Assembly (NCBI GenBank): GCA_035378845.1
Contig: DAOSUP010000001.1
Location: 62,001 to 126,000 of the forward strand
Length of the DNA: 64,000 nt
Direction of reading: 5' to 3'
Source of the DNA: JAKOUL01 sp035378845
Lineage (GTDB): Bacteria; Dictyoglomota; Dictyoglomia; Dictyoglomales; Dictyoglomaceae
Shown: one piece after another, positions 8,976 to 17,232 of the stretch
How the letters are laid out: each line of letters opens with the position of its first letter
Position numbering within the stretch: the first letter of the stretch is position 1
Translations under genes and position numbers: made by a program
The notes under the pieces: model-generated
What the model was told of the DNA's origin: nothing
The model's input: the letters and a program-made list of their open reading frames with translations, nothing else
The model's database searches: none

Positions 8976-10499
8976 ATGATAGTAATTATTGATTTTGGAT
9001 CTCAATATACTCAGCTTATTGCTCGGAGATTTAGAGAGATGGGGGTATATTCTGAGATTTTTCCTCCCACAGTTAAAATCAAAGATCTTAAAGAAAAAGA
9101 TCTGGAAGGTATTGTTCTTTCTGGAGGTCCAAATAGTGTATATGAAACGAAATTTCCTTTAGATCCAGAAATTTTCTCAGGAGAGGTGCCAGTTTTAGGT
9201 GTCTGCTTCGGATTTCATCTTATGATTCAGTTTTTAGGTGGTAAAGTGGTAAAAGGAGAGAAAGGAGAATTTGGACTTACAAAAATACATATAGTTAAAG
9301 ATTCTCCTTTATTTAATTCTCTTTCAAAGGAAGAAAAGGTATGGATGAGTCATTATGATATAGTAAAAAGCTTACCAGAAAAATTTGAGCCTTTGGCATA
9401 TTCTGAAAATAATTATATAGCAGCGGCTCAGTTCTTAGAGAAGTCCTTTTATGCAGTTCAGTTTCATCCAGAGGTTACTCATACAGAAAAAGGGAAATTG
9501 ATACTTGAAAATTTTGCTTTTAAAATTTGTAATGCTAAAAAGAACTGGAATCTTGGGAGATTTGTTGAAGAAAAAATAAAAGAGGTAAGAGAAAAAGTAA
9601 GAGATGAAAAAGTACTTCTTGCAGTAAGTGGTGGGGTAGATTCTTCCACATTAGCAGTATTTCTTCAAAAAGCAATAGGAAAGCAATTAACAGCGATTTT
9701 TGTAGATCATGGATTACTTAGAAAGGGAGAAAAAGAAGAAGTCTATCATGCATTGACATCTCTTGGCGTAAATCTTGTAACTGTAGAATCTGAGGAAAGA
9801 TTTTTAAATAAGTTAAAGGGAGTTGTAGATCCAGAAGAAAAAAGAAAGATTATTGGAAATGAGTTTATTGAAGTTTTTAAAGAAGAAGCAGAAAAGAGAG
9901 GTCCATTTAAATTTCTTGCTCAAGGGACATTGTATCCTGATGTAATAGAAAGTGCGGCTTCTTCCACAGGAGTAGCTGCAAAGATAAAGACCCATCATAA
10001 TGTGGGTGGTCTTCCTGAAGATCTTGGATTTGAACTTATTGAGCCTTTTCGTTTTCTCTTTAAAGATGAGGTAAGAGAAGTAGCTGAGATTCTTGGTCTT
10101 CCAGATAATATAATTAACAGACAACCTTTTCCTGGACCTGGATTAGCAGTAAGAATTTTGGGAGAAGTAACAAAGGATAAACTTGAACTTTTGAGAATGG
10201 CTGATGCTATCTTACAAGAAGAGATAAAGAAGTGGGAGGGATATGATGAAATATGGCAATCTTTTGCAATTCTTCTTCCTATAAGAACAGTAGGAGTTAA
10301 AGGGGATTTTAGATCTTATGAATATGTAATTGCCTTAAGAATTGTGAAAAGTGAGGATGGTATGACTGCTAATTTTGTAGAAGTTCCTTATGGTATTCTT
10401 GGAAAGATTGTAAGAAGAATTACTAATGAAGTTAAGGGAATAAATAGGGTGGTTTACGATCTTACTGATAAACCCCCAGCAACCATTGAATGGGAGTAA
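8976..10499 (+). CDS. guaA: GMP synthase (glutamine-hydrolysing)
   Basis: Converts XMP to GMP using glutamine and ATP. The 507 residues comprise an N-terminal class I amidotransferase with nucleophile Cys77 in 'GVCFGF' (the family usually has CYG here) and the His-Glu pair in 'QFHPEVTHT'. The PP-loop ATP pyrophosphatase follows at 'AVSGGVDSST' (about residue 215), then the GMPS dimerisation domain ending 'DLTDKPPATIEWE'. It lies 3 nt after larC, so it is probably co-transcribed with it. A functional link to nickel-pincer synthesis is not obvious. Confidence 0.98.
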   Translation: MIVIIDFGSQYTQLIARRFREMGVYSEIFPPTVKIKDLKEKDLEGIVLSGGPNSVYETKFPLDPEIFSGEVPVLGVCFGFHLMIQFLGGKVVKGEKGEFGLTKIHIVKDSPLFNSLSKEEKVWMSHYDIVKSLPEKFEPLAYSENNYIAAAQFLEKSFYAVQFHPEVTHTEKGKLILENFAFKICNAKKNWNLGRFVEEKIKEVREKVRDEKVLLAVSGGVDSSTLAVFLQKAIGKQLTAIFVDHGLLRKGEKEEVYHALTSLGVNLVTVESEERFLNKLKGVVDPEEKRKIIGNEFIEVFKEEAEKRGPFKFLAQGTLYPDVIESAASSTGVAAKIKTHHNVGGLPEDLGFELIEPFRFLFKDEVREVAEILGLPDNIINRQPFPGPGLAVRILGEVTKDKLELLRMADAILQEEIKKWEGYDEIWQSFAILLPIRTVGVKGDFRSYEYVIALRIVKSEDGMTANFVEVPYGILGKIVRRITNEVKGINRVVYDLTDKPPATIEWE

Positions 10500-10515
10500 A
10501 AAGGAGGATTTTAAA

Positions 10516-11157
10516 ATGGAAGATTTAAAAGATTGGTTAGGAGAAAAACAGCTTGGGAAGACTGCTAAGCTCTTAAAGGAAAGAGGGTTTAGCGTACATA
10601 TTGCAGAAAATAGAGAAGAAGCTAAAAAAATTGTTCTTGATTTGATCCCTAAGGATGCAACTGTCGGAATAGGAGGGAGCATTACTATAAGAGAGATAGG
10701 AGTTATTGAAGAGCTTGAAAAGACAGGGAATAAGGTGATGGATCACTGGAAGCAAGGATTATCTCCTGAAGAAGAATTTGAGATAAGAAGGGCTGAACTT
10801 ATGACTGATGTCTTCCTATCCAGTATAAATGCTTTGACTCTTTCTGGTCAGCTTGTAAATATGGAATCCACGGGAAATAGAGTGGCAGCTCAGATTTTTG
10901 GTCCAAAAATGGTAATTGTAGTGGTAGGAAGAAACAAATTAGTATCAGATTTAGCTGCCGCCATATGGAGAATTAAAAATATAGCTACTCCACTTAATGC
11001 AAAGAGATTAAATCTTGATCTTCCTTGTGTAGAAGAAGGATATTGTATAGATTGTAACCATCCTAAAAAGATATGTAGGATAACTACAATCTTTGATGCT
11101 CCTCCAGCTAAAACTTCTTTTCATGTAATCTTGGTTAATGAAGAATTAGGATTCTAA
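10516..11157 (+). CDS. LUD-domain protein (LutC/DUF162-like)
   Basis: A 213-residue single-domain LUD protein. 'VGIGGSITIREIGVIEEL' (about residue 49), 'DVFLSSINALTLSGQLVNM' (about residue 95) and the late 'CIDCNHPKKICR' cysteine motif are family-typical. LUD proteins are tied to lactate oxidation (LutB/LutC), but stand-alone members are common and uncharacterised. The start at 10516 is chosen because AAGGAGGA at 10501-10508 is ideally spaced; an in-frame ATG at 10486 would overlap guaA. No LutA or LutB is present. The stop interlocks with that of the convergent DUF554 gene (CTAA). Confidence 0.85.
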   Translation: MEDLKDWLGEKQLGKTAKLLKERGFSVHIAENREEAKKIVLDLIPKDATVGIGGSITIREIGVIEELEKTGNKVMDHWKQGLSPEEEFEIRRAELMTDVFLSSINALTLSGQLVNMESTGNRVAAQIFGPKMVIVVVGRNKLVSDLAAAIWRIKNIATPLNAKRLNLDLPCVEEGYCIDCNHPKKICRITTIFDAPPAKTSFHVILVNEELGF

Positions 11158-11828
11158 GGAAAAACATAGACAAAGAAAGGAATAAGAAATAGGGCAGGTA
11201 TTAAATTTGCTATCTTTATTTGCTTTATATTTAAGAGATTTAATGCTATTCCTAAAACTAAAATACCACCTACTGCAGTCATCTCTTGTACTACTAAGTC
11301 AGTTAGAAAAGGGTTTAATACTCTGGCAAAAAGAGTAATACTTCCTTGAACTATAAGAACTGGAAAAGCAGAGAATATTACACCTATTCCTAAGGCAGAT
11401 GCTAAAGCAATGGAAGCTGTGCCATCAAGTAAAGATTTGGTGTAAAGAATTTGAGGAATCTGTCCAAGTCCATCTTGAAGAGATCCCATTATAGTCATGG
11501 GTCCTATACAATATAAAAGACTTGCTGTAAGAAATCCTTTTGCGAAAATATTCTGCTCTTTTGCAAATTTTCCCTCTATTTTTATTGAGAATTTTTCTAA
11601 AGCTTCATGTATTCCAATTAATTCTCCAATAACTCCTCCAATTACCATACTGAAAACAAGAGCCAAAAACTTCTCTCCTTTTAGAGCCATCTGCATTCCT
11701 AAAGCCATACAGATAAGTCCTAATGCTTCCATTAGGAGCGTCTGAAGTCCGGATGGAATTTTCTCTTTTAAAATCATTCCTATAAATCCACCAATAATGA
11801 TTGCTGTGGCATTTATTATTGTTCCCAT
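11154..11828 (-). CDS. DUF554 family membrane protein
   Basis: A 224-residue, strongly hydrophobic protein with about six or seven membrane segments. It begins 'MGTIINATAIIIGGFIGM', a hallmark of DUF554 (YdfK/YqgA-like) inner-membrane proteins, and continues with 'CIGPMTIMGSLQDGL' near residue 112, also typical. The family has no assigned transport substrate. It lies 4 nt downstream of the ArsR-type regulator and is almost certainly in the same transcript. Confidence 0.86.
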   Translation of the reverse strand: MGTIINATAIIIGGFIGMILKEKIPSGLQTLLMEALGLICMALGMQMALKGEKFLALVFSMVIGGVIGELIGIHEALEKFSIKIEGKFAKEQNIFAKGFLTASLLYCIGPMTIMGSLQDGLGQIPQILYTKSLLDGTASIALASALGIGVIFSAFPVLIVQGSITLFARVLNPFLTDLVVQEMTAVGGILVLGIALNLLNIKQIKIANLIPALFLIPFFVYVFP

Positions 11829-11832
11829 ATTC

Positions 11833-12162
11833 TCACCTTGGTCTTTCTTGAATTACTTCTACTAACTCCTTTGCCTTTTCAAGGAATCCTTTTATTTCAG
11901 GATAATTTATTTGATAGTATACAGATTTCCCTTCTCTTCGCGTTCTTAGTAATTTTACTCTTTTTAAAAGTGTTAAATGTTGTGATAAATTGGGCTGTCT
12001 TACATCTAACATCTTAATTAGCTCAGAAACAGTAGCAGGTTTTTCTGCTAATATAAAGATAATTTTAATTCTCAAAGGATGTGCAAGAATGTGCAATATA
12101 TCTGCCATATTTTGGAGGGTCTCTTCAGATACTTTTGGAGAAGATCCTTTTTGAGAAAACAT
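11833..12162 (-). CDS. ArsR-family winged-helix regulator
   Basis: A 109-residue winged-helix DNA-binding protein: 'ILAHPLRIKIIFILAEKPATVSEL' (about residue 30), recognition helix 'RQPNLSQHLTLLKRVKLL' (about residue 74) and wing 'TRREGKSVYYQIN'. It has no cysteine, so the classic arsenic/cadmium thiolate site is absent and the signal is unknown. AAAGGAGGG lies just upstream of the ATG. It is divergent from the beta-glucuronidase gene across a 137-bp region, so it could control itself and either neighbour; this is inference. Confidence 0.88.
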   Translation of the reverse strand: MFSQKGSSPKVSEETLQNMADILHILAHPLRIKIIFILAEKPATVSELIKMLDVRQPNLSQHLTLLKRVKLLRTRREGKSVYYQINYPEIKGFLEKAKELVEVIQERPR

Positions 12163-12180
12163 CTTTATCCCTCCTTTCTT

Positions 12181-12192
12181 TTAATGAATTAA
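12181..12192. promoter_or_regulatory. Weak palindrome at the predicted arsR-type transcript start
   Basis: TTAATGAATTAA matches its own reverse complement at 10 of 12 positions and sits at the predicted transcript start of the ArsR-type gene. It may be an autoregulatory operator, but AT-rich palindromes of this length arise by chance. Confidence 0.25.
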
Positions 12193-12196
12193 TAAT

Positions 12197-12226
12197 ATTT
12201 TAACATAAAAAAAGAAAAAATTTCAA
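12197..12226 (-). promoter_or_regulatory. Promoter for the ArsR-type regulator and DUF554 gene
   Basis: On the complement, TTGAAA (12226-12221), an 18-bp spacer and TAAAAT (12202-12197), each one mismatch from consensus. The transcript should start near 12190, about 28 nt before the ATG. Confidence 0.55.
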
Positions 12227-12250
12227 AGCTTATTAAAAATCTTTTGTTTT

Positions 12251-12259
12251 TGTTATAAT
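12251..12259 (+). promoter_or_regulatory. Extended -10 promoter for beta-glucuronidase
   Basis: TGTTATAAT is a perfect extended -10 (TGnTATAAT). A -35 at the right distance is poor (TTATTA), as extended -10 promoters tolerate. The transcript should start near 12266, and AGGAGGAAGGG follows as the ribosome binding site. Confidence 0.65.
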
Positions 12260-12299
12260 CTTTAGTTAAAGACTTTTTTGTGACAGGAGGAAGGGAAAA

Positions 12300-14030
12300 A
12301 TGCTCTACCCTATTGACAGTGAAACAAGGGAAACCAAAGATTTATCTGGGATATGGGAGTTTAGAATTAATGAAAAGGGTGATCCTATTCTTATGCCAGT
12401 TCCTGCAAGTTATAATGATGTAACTCAAGATCCAAAAATAAGGGATCATGTGGGTAAGGTTTGGTATAAAACAAAGTTCTTTATTCCTTACTATTGGAAA
12501 GAAAAAAGGGTATTTATAAGAGTGGGATCAGCCACTCATTATGCAGAAGTTTTTATAAATAGTGAGAAAGTTGTAGAGCATAAAGGTGGTTTTTTACCTT
12601 TTGAGACAGAAATTTCAGAAGTATTAAAATTTGGATCTGAGAATGAAGTAATAATAGTTGCAGATAACACTTTAACTTGGGACACTTTACCTCCTGGGGA
12701 GCTAAAGATTAAAGAAGATCCGATACATTCTAAAATACTGGATTATCATTTTGATTTTTTTAATTATTCAGGGATTCATAGACCTGTAATTCTTTATACA
12801 ACTCCTAAGGATTATATTCAAGATATCAAAATTGTTACTGAAATAGACGGTAAAAAGGGTATTGTTAGCTATGAGGTTAAAAGCATTAATAATAATGTAG
12901 CTGTAACTTTAAGAGACAAGGAAGGTAATAAAGTTGCTTTCAATAAGGGAGAAAAGGGTGTTTTAGAAGTAGAAGATGCAAAATTATGGGAGCCAGGGAA
13001 TCCTTATCTTTATACATTAGAAACTAAAGTTTATGATAATGATGAACCCATTGACTCTTATAGAGTAAATATTGGAATAAGAACCGTCAAAGTTGATGGA
13101 AAGAGATTCCTTATAAATGAAAAACCTTTTTATTTTAAAGGGTTTGGTAAGCATGAAGATGCGGATATAAGAGGTAAAGGATTGGACCATGTGATAAATA
13201 TTAAAGACTTTAATCTTCTAAAGTGGATTGGGGCTAATTCTTTTAGAACCTCTCATTATCCTTATAGTGAGGAAATATTGTTTTTAGCAGATAGATATGG
13301 AATAGCAGTAATAGAAGAAGTCCCTGCTGTAGGAATGAATCTATGGAATCCTCATGAGAAAGTGTTTACAGATGGCAGAGTGGATTCTAAGACTTTGGAG
13401 CATCATCTTCAAGTTATAAGAGGGCTTATAGAAAGGGATAAAAACCATCCTTCTGTTGTGATGTGGAGTGTTGCTAATGAAGCAGCAACATATGAGGAAG
13501 GAGCAGAGGAATATTTCAAAAAAGTCACTGATGAAACAAGAAAACTTGATTCTACAAGACCTATTACTATTGTTGAAAGTGCATCTTACTCAGAGACAAA
13601 AGTCAGTCAATATGTAGATGTAGTATGTATAAACCGTTATTACTCTTGGTATACTGATTCTGGAAATTTGGATGTGATCTACCCTCAATTGAGGCAAGAA
13701 TTAAAAGATTGGTATAATAAGTTTAAAAAGCCTATAATTCTTTCTGAATTTGGAGCAGATGCTATTTTAGGTTTTCATCAGGATCCTCCTGTTATGTTTA
13801 CCGAGGAATATCAATGGGAGATGATAAGAAGATTTCAAGAAGTGCTTGATGAATTTGATTTTGTTATAGGAGAGCATATATGGAATTTTGCTGATTTTAT
13901 GACGAAACAGGAAGTTCACAGAGTTGTAGGGAATAGAAAGGGTATTTTTACAAGACAAAGGCAACCAAAACTGGCAGCTCACTTTGTAAGAGAAAGATGG
14001 CATAAGATTCCTGATTTCTGGGAAAAATAG
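12300..14030 (+). CDS. uidA: Beta-glucuronidase, glycoside hydrolase family 2
   Basis: Cleaves beta-D-glucuronides. The 576 residues comprise the GH2 sugar-binding and immunoglobulin-like domains, then the TIM barrel. The acid/base is Glu394 in 'SVANEA' and the nucleophile Glu483 in 'LSEFGAD'. The 'GNRKG' motif at Asn545-x-Lys547 is the NxK pair that holds the glucuronate carboxylate in true beta-glucuronidases, separating it from beta-galactosidases. There is no signal peptide, so it acts in the cytosol on imported substrates. It is apparently monocistronic: its own extended -10 lies ahead and a separate strong promoter follows. No uronate transporter is nearby. Confidence 0.94.
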   Translation: MLYPIDSETRETKDLSGIWEFRINEKGDPILMPVPASYNDVTQDPKIRDHVGKVWYKTKFFIPYYWKEKRVFIRVGSATHYAEVFINSEKVVEHKGGFLPFETEISEVLKFGSENEVIIVADNTLTWDTLPPGELKIKEDPIHSKILDYHFDFFNYSGIHRPVILYTTPKDYIQDIKIVTEIDGKKGIVSYEVKSINNNVAVTLRDKEGNKVAFNKGEKGVLEVEDAKLWEPGNPYLYTLETKVYDNDEPIDSYRVNIGIRTVKVDGKRFLINEKPFYFKGFGKHEDADIRGKGLDHVINIKDFNLLKWIGANSFRTSHYPYSEEILFLADRYGIAVIEEVPAVGMNLWNPHEKVFTDGRVDSKTLEHHLQVIRGLIERDKNHPSVVMWSVANEAATYEEGAEEYFKKVTDETRKLDSTRPITIVESASYSETKVSQYVDVVCINRYYSWYTDSGNLDVIYPQLRQELKDWYNKFKKPIILSEFGADAILGFHQDPPVMFTEEYQWEMIRRFQEVLDEFDFVIGEHIWNFADFMTKQEVHRVVGNRKGIFTRQRQPKLAAHFVRERWHKIPDFWEK

Positions 14031-14035
14031 AATTA

Positions 14036-14064
14036 TTGACAAGGGTTTTTATATTGTCTATAGT
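14036..14064 (+). promoter_or_regulatory. Strong sigma-70-type promoter for the ffh-rpsP operon
   Basis: TTGACA at 14036-14041 (perfect), a 17-bp spacer, and TATAGT at 14059-14064. Eleven of twelve positions match consensus, the best promoter in the window. The start should be near 14071, with a leader of about 34 nt before ffh. Confidence 0.8.
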
Positions 14065-14104
14065 ATGCTAAGTATAAAAATTAGTTTATGGAGATAAAAA
14101 GAAT

Positions 14105-15415
14105 ATGTTTGATAATTTAACAGGAAGATTGCAAGATATCTTTAAAAAACTGAGAGGAAAAGGAAAACTCTCAGAGAAAGATATAGAAGAAGTACTAAGA
14201 GAGATAAGGCAAGCTCTTTTAGAGGCTGATGTTCATTATAAGGTAGTTAAAAATCTTCTGAATAATGTAAAAGAGAAGGCTCTTCAGGAGGATGTATTAA
14301 AGAGTGTTACACCTGCGGAACAGATTATAAGGATTCTCTATTATGAGCTTACAGAGATTTTGGGGAAAGAAAGGGCAGGAGTAAACTTTGGTCCTAAAAA
14401 ACCTGGAATTATTTTTCTTGTAGGACTTCAGGGTTCAGGAAAAACTACCACTGCAGCAAAACTTGCTTACAAATTTTCTCAAGAACAAAAAAAAGTGGCA
14501 CTTGTTGGGGCAGATACCTTTAGACCTGCTGCTGTTAAACAACTTCAGGTTTTAGGAGAGAAAATAAAAGCACCAGTATATGCGACGGGTAGTAATGCAG
14601 AAGAAATAATAGAAGGGGCTATAAAGTTTGGAAAGGAAAGGCTTGTAGATGCACTAATTGTGGATACTACAGGAAGACTTCATATAGATGAGGAAATGAT
14701 GGAAGAACTTATTAAACTAAATAATAAATTTTCCCCTTCTGAGATTCTTCTTGTGGTAGATGGAATGACAGGTCAAGATGCTGTAAACATTGCAGAAAAA
14801 TTTAATGAAAGAATTCCTATTACGGGGATAATTTTGACAAAACTTGATGGAGATGCGAGAGGTGGCGCTGCACTTTCAATCAGGGCTGTAACAGGAAAAC
14901 CCATAAAATTTATAGGTGTAGGGGAAAAGATAAGTGATTTAGAATATTTTTATCCAGATAGGCTTGCTTCTCGGATTTTGGGTATGGGAGATATGTCTTC
15001 CTTAGTAGAAAAGATAGAACAGAATATAGAAATAGAAAAAATGGCTCAGATGGAAGAAAAACTTAGAAAATCAAAATTTGATTTTGAAGATTTTTATATA
15101 CAACTTAAAGAAATAAAGAAAGTAGGTACTTTTGAACAAATATTAGATATGTTGCCTGGAGTTCCTAAAAATAAGATAGATCCAAATCTTGGAGAGAAAG
15201 AGATCAAAAAATTTCTTGCTATAATAGAATCAATGACGATGGAAGAGAGAAGAGATCCTTCTATTATTAATGGTAGTAGAAGGCTAAGAATAGCTAAGGG
15301 TAGTGGTACCTCAGTTCAAGATGTAAATAGACTATTGAAGCAATATTTTCAGACTTTAGAAATTATAAAGCAGTTGAACAAAGGAAAAAAGTCTGTTTTC
15401 CCTTTTCTTAGATAA
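14105..15415 (+). CDS. ffh: Signal recognition particle protein Ffh (SRP54)
   Basis: The GTPase that, with 4.5S RNA, targets nascent membrane proteins to the translocon. 436 residues: N domain, then the G domain with 'GLQGSGKTTTAAKL' (about residue 107), 'DTTGRLHID' (about residue 188) and 'TKLDGDARGGAAL' (about residue 245), then the helical M domain with the RNA-binding 'RRLRIAKGSGTSVQDVNRLL' near residue 397. The C terminus is short. It heads an operon with rpsP, khpA, rimM, trmD and rplS, the usual order. No SRP RNA gene was seen. Confidence 0.97.
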   Translation: MFDNLTGRLQDIFKKLRGKGKLSEKDIEEVLREIRQALLEADVHYKVVKNLLNNVKEKALQEDVLKSVTPAEQIIRILYYELTEILGKERAGVNFGPKKPGIIFLVGLQGSGKTTTAAKLAYKFSQEQKKVALVGADTFRPAAVKQLQVLGEKIKAPVYATGSNAEEIIEGAIKFGKERLVDALIVDTTGRLHIDEEMMEELIKLNNKFSPSEILLVVDGMTGQDAVNIAEKFNERIPITGIILTKLDGDARGGAALSIRAVTGKPIKFIGVGEKISDLEYFYPDRLASRILGMGDMSSLVEKIEQNIEIEKMAQMEEKLRKSKFDFEDFYIQLKEIKKVGTFEQILDMLPGVPKNKIDPNLGEKEIKKFLAIIESMTMEERRDPSIINGSRRLRIAKGSGTSVQDVNRLLKQYFQTLEIIKQLNKGKKSVFPFLR

Positions 15416-15438
15416 GTTATAAAAGGAGGTGAATAAAG

Positions 15439-15708
15439 TTGGTAAGACTTCGTCTAACAAGAATCGGTGCAAAAAATAAACCAGCATATAGAATAGTAGC
15501 TATAGATAGTAGACAACCAAGAGATGGCAAACATATAGAGATATTGGGGTTCTATGATCCTAAGACTGATCCAGCTACTGTTCAACTTAAAGAAGATAGA
15601 ATTTTGTATTGGCTTAGTAAAGGAGCACAGCCTTCCGATACTGTTCTGAGATTACTTAAAAAGTATGGTGTGTGGGATAAATTTATTAGTATGAAAAGTC
15701 TTGTATAA
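15439..15708 (+). CDS. rpsP: 30S ribosomal protein S16
   Basis: 89 residues beginning 'MVRLRLTRIGAKNKPAYRIV', with 'DSRQPRDGKHIEILGFYDP', the full S16 signature. The start is TTG at 15439, fixed by AAAGGAGGTG at 15422-15431 with 8-nt spacing. It lies in the standard ffh-rpsP-khpA-rimM-trmD-rplS order. Confidence 0.97.
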   Translation: MVRLRLTRIGAKNKPAYRIVAIDSRQPRDGKHIEILGFYDPKTDPATVQLKEDRILYWLSKGAQPSDTVLRLLKKYGVWDKFISMKSLV

Positions 15709-15725
15709 AGGGGGCTTTGGTTTTA

Positions 15726-15956
15726 ATGAAAGAGCTCTTAGAGTATATTATCAAAGCGATTGTGCAGAAACCTGAGGAAGTTGAGGTTAGGGAAGTAGAA
15801 GGGACAAAATCTGTAATTCTTGAGGTGAAAGTGGCCCCAGAGGATAGAGGTAGGGTTATTGGAAAACAGGGACAAACTGTAAAAGCTCTTCAAACTATCG
15901 TAAGGGTAGCAGGCTTGAAAAAGGGTAAAAAGGTTGTAATTGAAGTTTTACAATAG
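15726..15956 (+). CDS. khpA: KH-domain RNA-binding protein KhpA
   Basis: A 76-residue single KH domain with the GxxG loop in 'RVIGKQGQTVKALQTIV' near residue 45. KhpA binds many RNAs and pairs with KhpB in Gram-positive bacteria. ATG at 15726 is chosen over the TTG at 15717 because the GGGGG ribosome binding site at 15710-15714 is only 2 nt from the TTG. Family members begin 'MKELLEYI' as here. Confidence 0.92.
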   Translation: MKELLEYIIKAIVQKPEEVEVREVEGTKSVILEVKVAPEDRGRVIGKQGQTVKALQTIVRVAGLKKGKKVVIEVLQ

Positions 15957-15958
15957 AA

Positions 15959-16471
15959 ATGCCTTCACGATTGATAAGAATAGCTAAAATTGGAGAGCCA
16001 TTTGGTATTAGAGGTGGTATAAAGATTTGGTCCTTCTTTGATCCAATATTAAATTTAAAGAAGGGACAAATGCTATATCTTTCTTGTGGAGATACTTTGC
16101 TTGTTAAGGAGGAATTGGCTCTTGAACTTGTGAGAGAACATAATAAAGGATTTGTAGTCTATTTTTCAGGAATAGATACAAGGGAAAAAGCAGAAAAGAT
16201 CAAGGGGAATTGGCTTCTTCTTGATGAGAGTGAGTTACCAGAACTTCCAGAATGGCAATTTTATAGTTTTCAGATCATAGGGCTTCCAGTATATGAAATA
16301 AGTGGAGAATATTTGGTAACTATTAGAGAGATTATAGAGACAGGAAGTAATGATGTTTATGTGATAGAAAATGAAGAAGAAGAGCTTTATATCCCTGCTA
16401 TCAAAGATATAATAATGGAAGTAGACTTAAAAGAAAACAAGATGATAGTGAGATTAATGGAAGAATATTGA
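15959..16471 (+). CDS. rimM: Ribosome maturation factor RimM
   Basis: 170 residues with an N-terminal RimM barrel ('IAKIGEPFGIRGGIKIWSF') and a PRC-barrel C-terminal half ('VIENEEEELYIPAIKDII'). It assists 30S head assembly around S19. It starts 2 nt after khpA and ends overlapping trmD by 1 nt. Confidence 0.95.
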   Translation: MPSRLIRIAKIGEPFGIRGGIKIWSFFDPILNLKKGQMLYLSCGDTLLVKEELALELVREHNKGFVVYFSGIDTREKAEKIKGNWLLLDESELPELPEWQFYSFQIIGLPVYEISGEYLVTIREIIETGSNDVYVIENEEEELYIPAIKDIIMEVDLKENKMIVRLMEEY

Positions 16472-17232
16472 TGGATATAGATATCATAACAATTTTTCCA
16501 GAAATGTTTGAAGGACCTTTGAATGTAAGTTTGATTAAAAGAGCTAAAGAGAAAGGATTGATTAAAATTAGCGTTCATAATCTAAGGGATTTCACGACAG
16601 ATAGACATAAAAGTGTTGATGATTATCCATATGGTGGTGGTGCGGGGATGGTTATGAAGCCTGAGCCTATATTTAAAGCAGTGAGATCTCTTAGGAGAAA
16701 AGAAAGTGAAGTGGTTCTTCTCTCTCCTGTAGGAGAGGTTTTTAATCAGAAATTAGCAGAAGTATTTTCTAAGAAAGAGCATCTAATATTCATATGTGGA
16801 AGATATGAAGGAGTAGATGAAAGAGTAAGGACTATAATAAGTAGAGAGATATCTATTGGGGATTATGTATTAAGTGGAGGAGAATTAGCAGCTATGGTGG
16901 TAATTGATGTAGTAGTGAGATTAATTCCTGGGGTAGTTGGAGATCCTGACTCTTTAAAAGAAGAATCCTTTCAATGGGGTATTTTAGAATATCCTCATTA
17001 TACTCACCCAAGAGAAATTGAGGGGCTCAAAGTTCCAGAGGTTCTTCTATCAGGAGATCATGAGAAGATAAGGAGATGGAGAAGAAAAGAAGCTTTAAAA
17101 AGGACTCTTTTAAAAAGACCAGATCTTTTGGAAAAAGTGAATCTGGATGGTGAAGATTTAGCTTTACTAAAAGAAATTAATAAAGAACTAAGAAAGGAGG
17201 TAAAAGATGGATCTTATAATTCAGAATCTTGA
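16471..17232 (+). CDS. trmD: tRNA (guanine-37-N1)-methyltransferase
   Basis: Methylates G37 next to the anticodon, preventing +1 frameshifts. 253 residues of the SPOUT family. The knotted SAM site shows 'CGRYEGVDERV' (about residue 110) and 'IGDYVLSGGELAAMVV' (about residue 130), with 'DYPYGGGAGMVM' near residue 50. ATG at 16471 (TGATG with the rimM stop) is preferred over the TTG one codon earlier. Its final 26 nt overlap rplS. Confidence 0.96.
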   Translation: MDIDIITIFPEMFEGPLNVSLIKRAKEKGLIKISVHNLRDFTTDRHKSVDDYPYGGGAGMVMKPEPIFKAVRSLRRKESEVVLLSPVGEVFNQKLAEVFSKKEHLIFICGRYEGVDERVRTIISREISIGDYVLSGGELAAMVVIDVVVRLIPGVVGDPDSLKEESFQWGILEYPHYTHPREIEGLKVPEVLLSGDHEKIRRWRRKEALKRTLLKRPDLLEKVNLDGEDLALLKEINKELRKEVKDGSYNSES

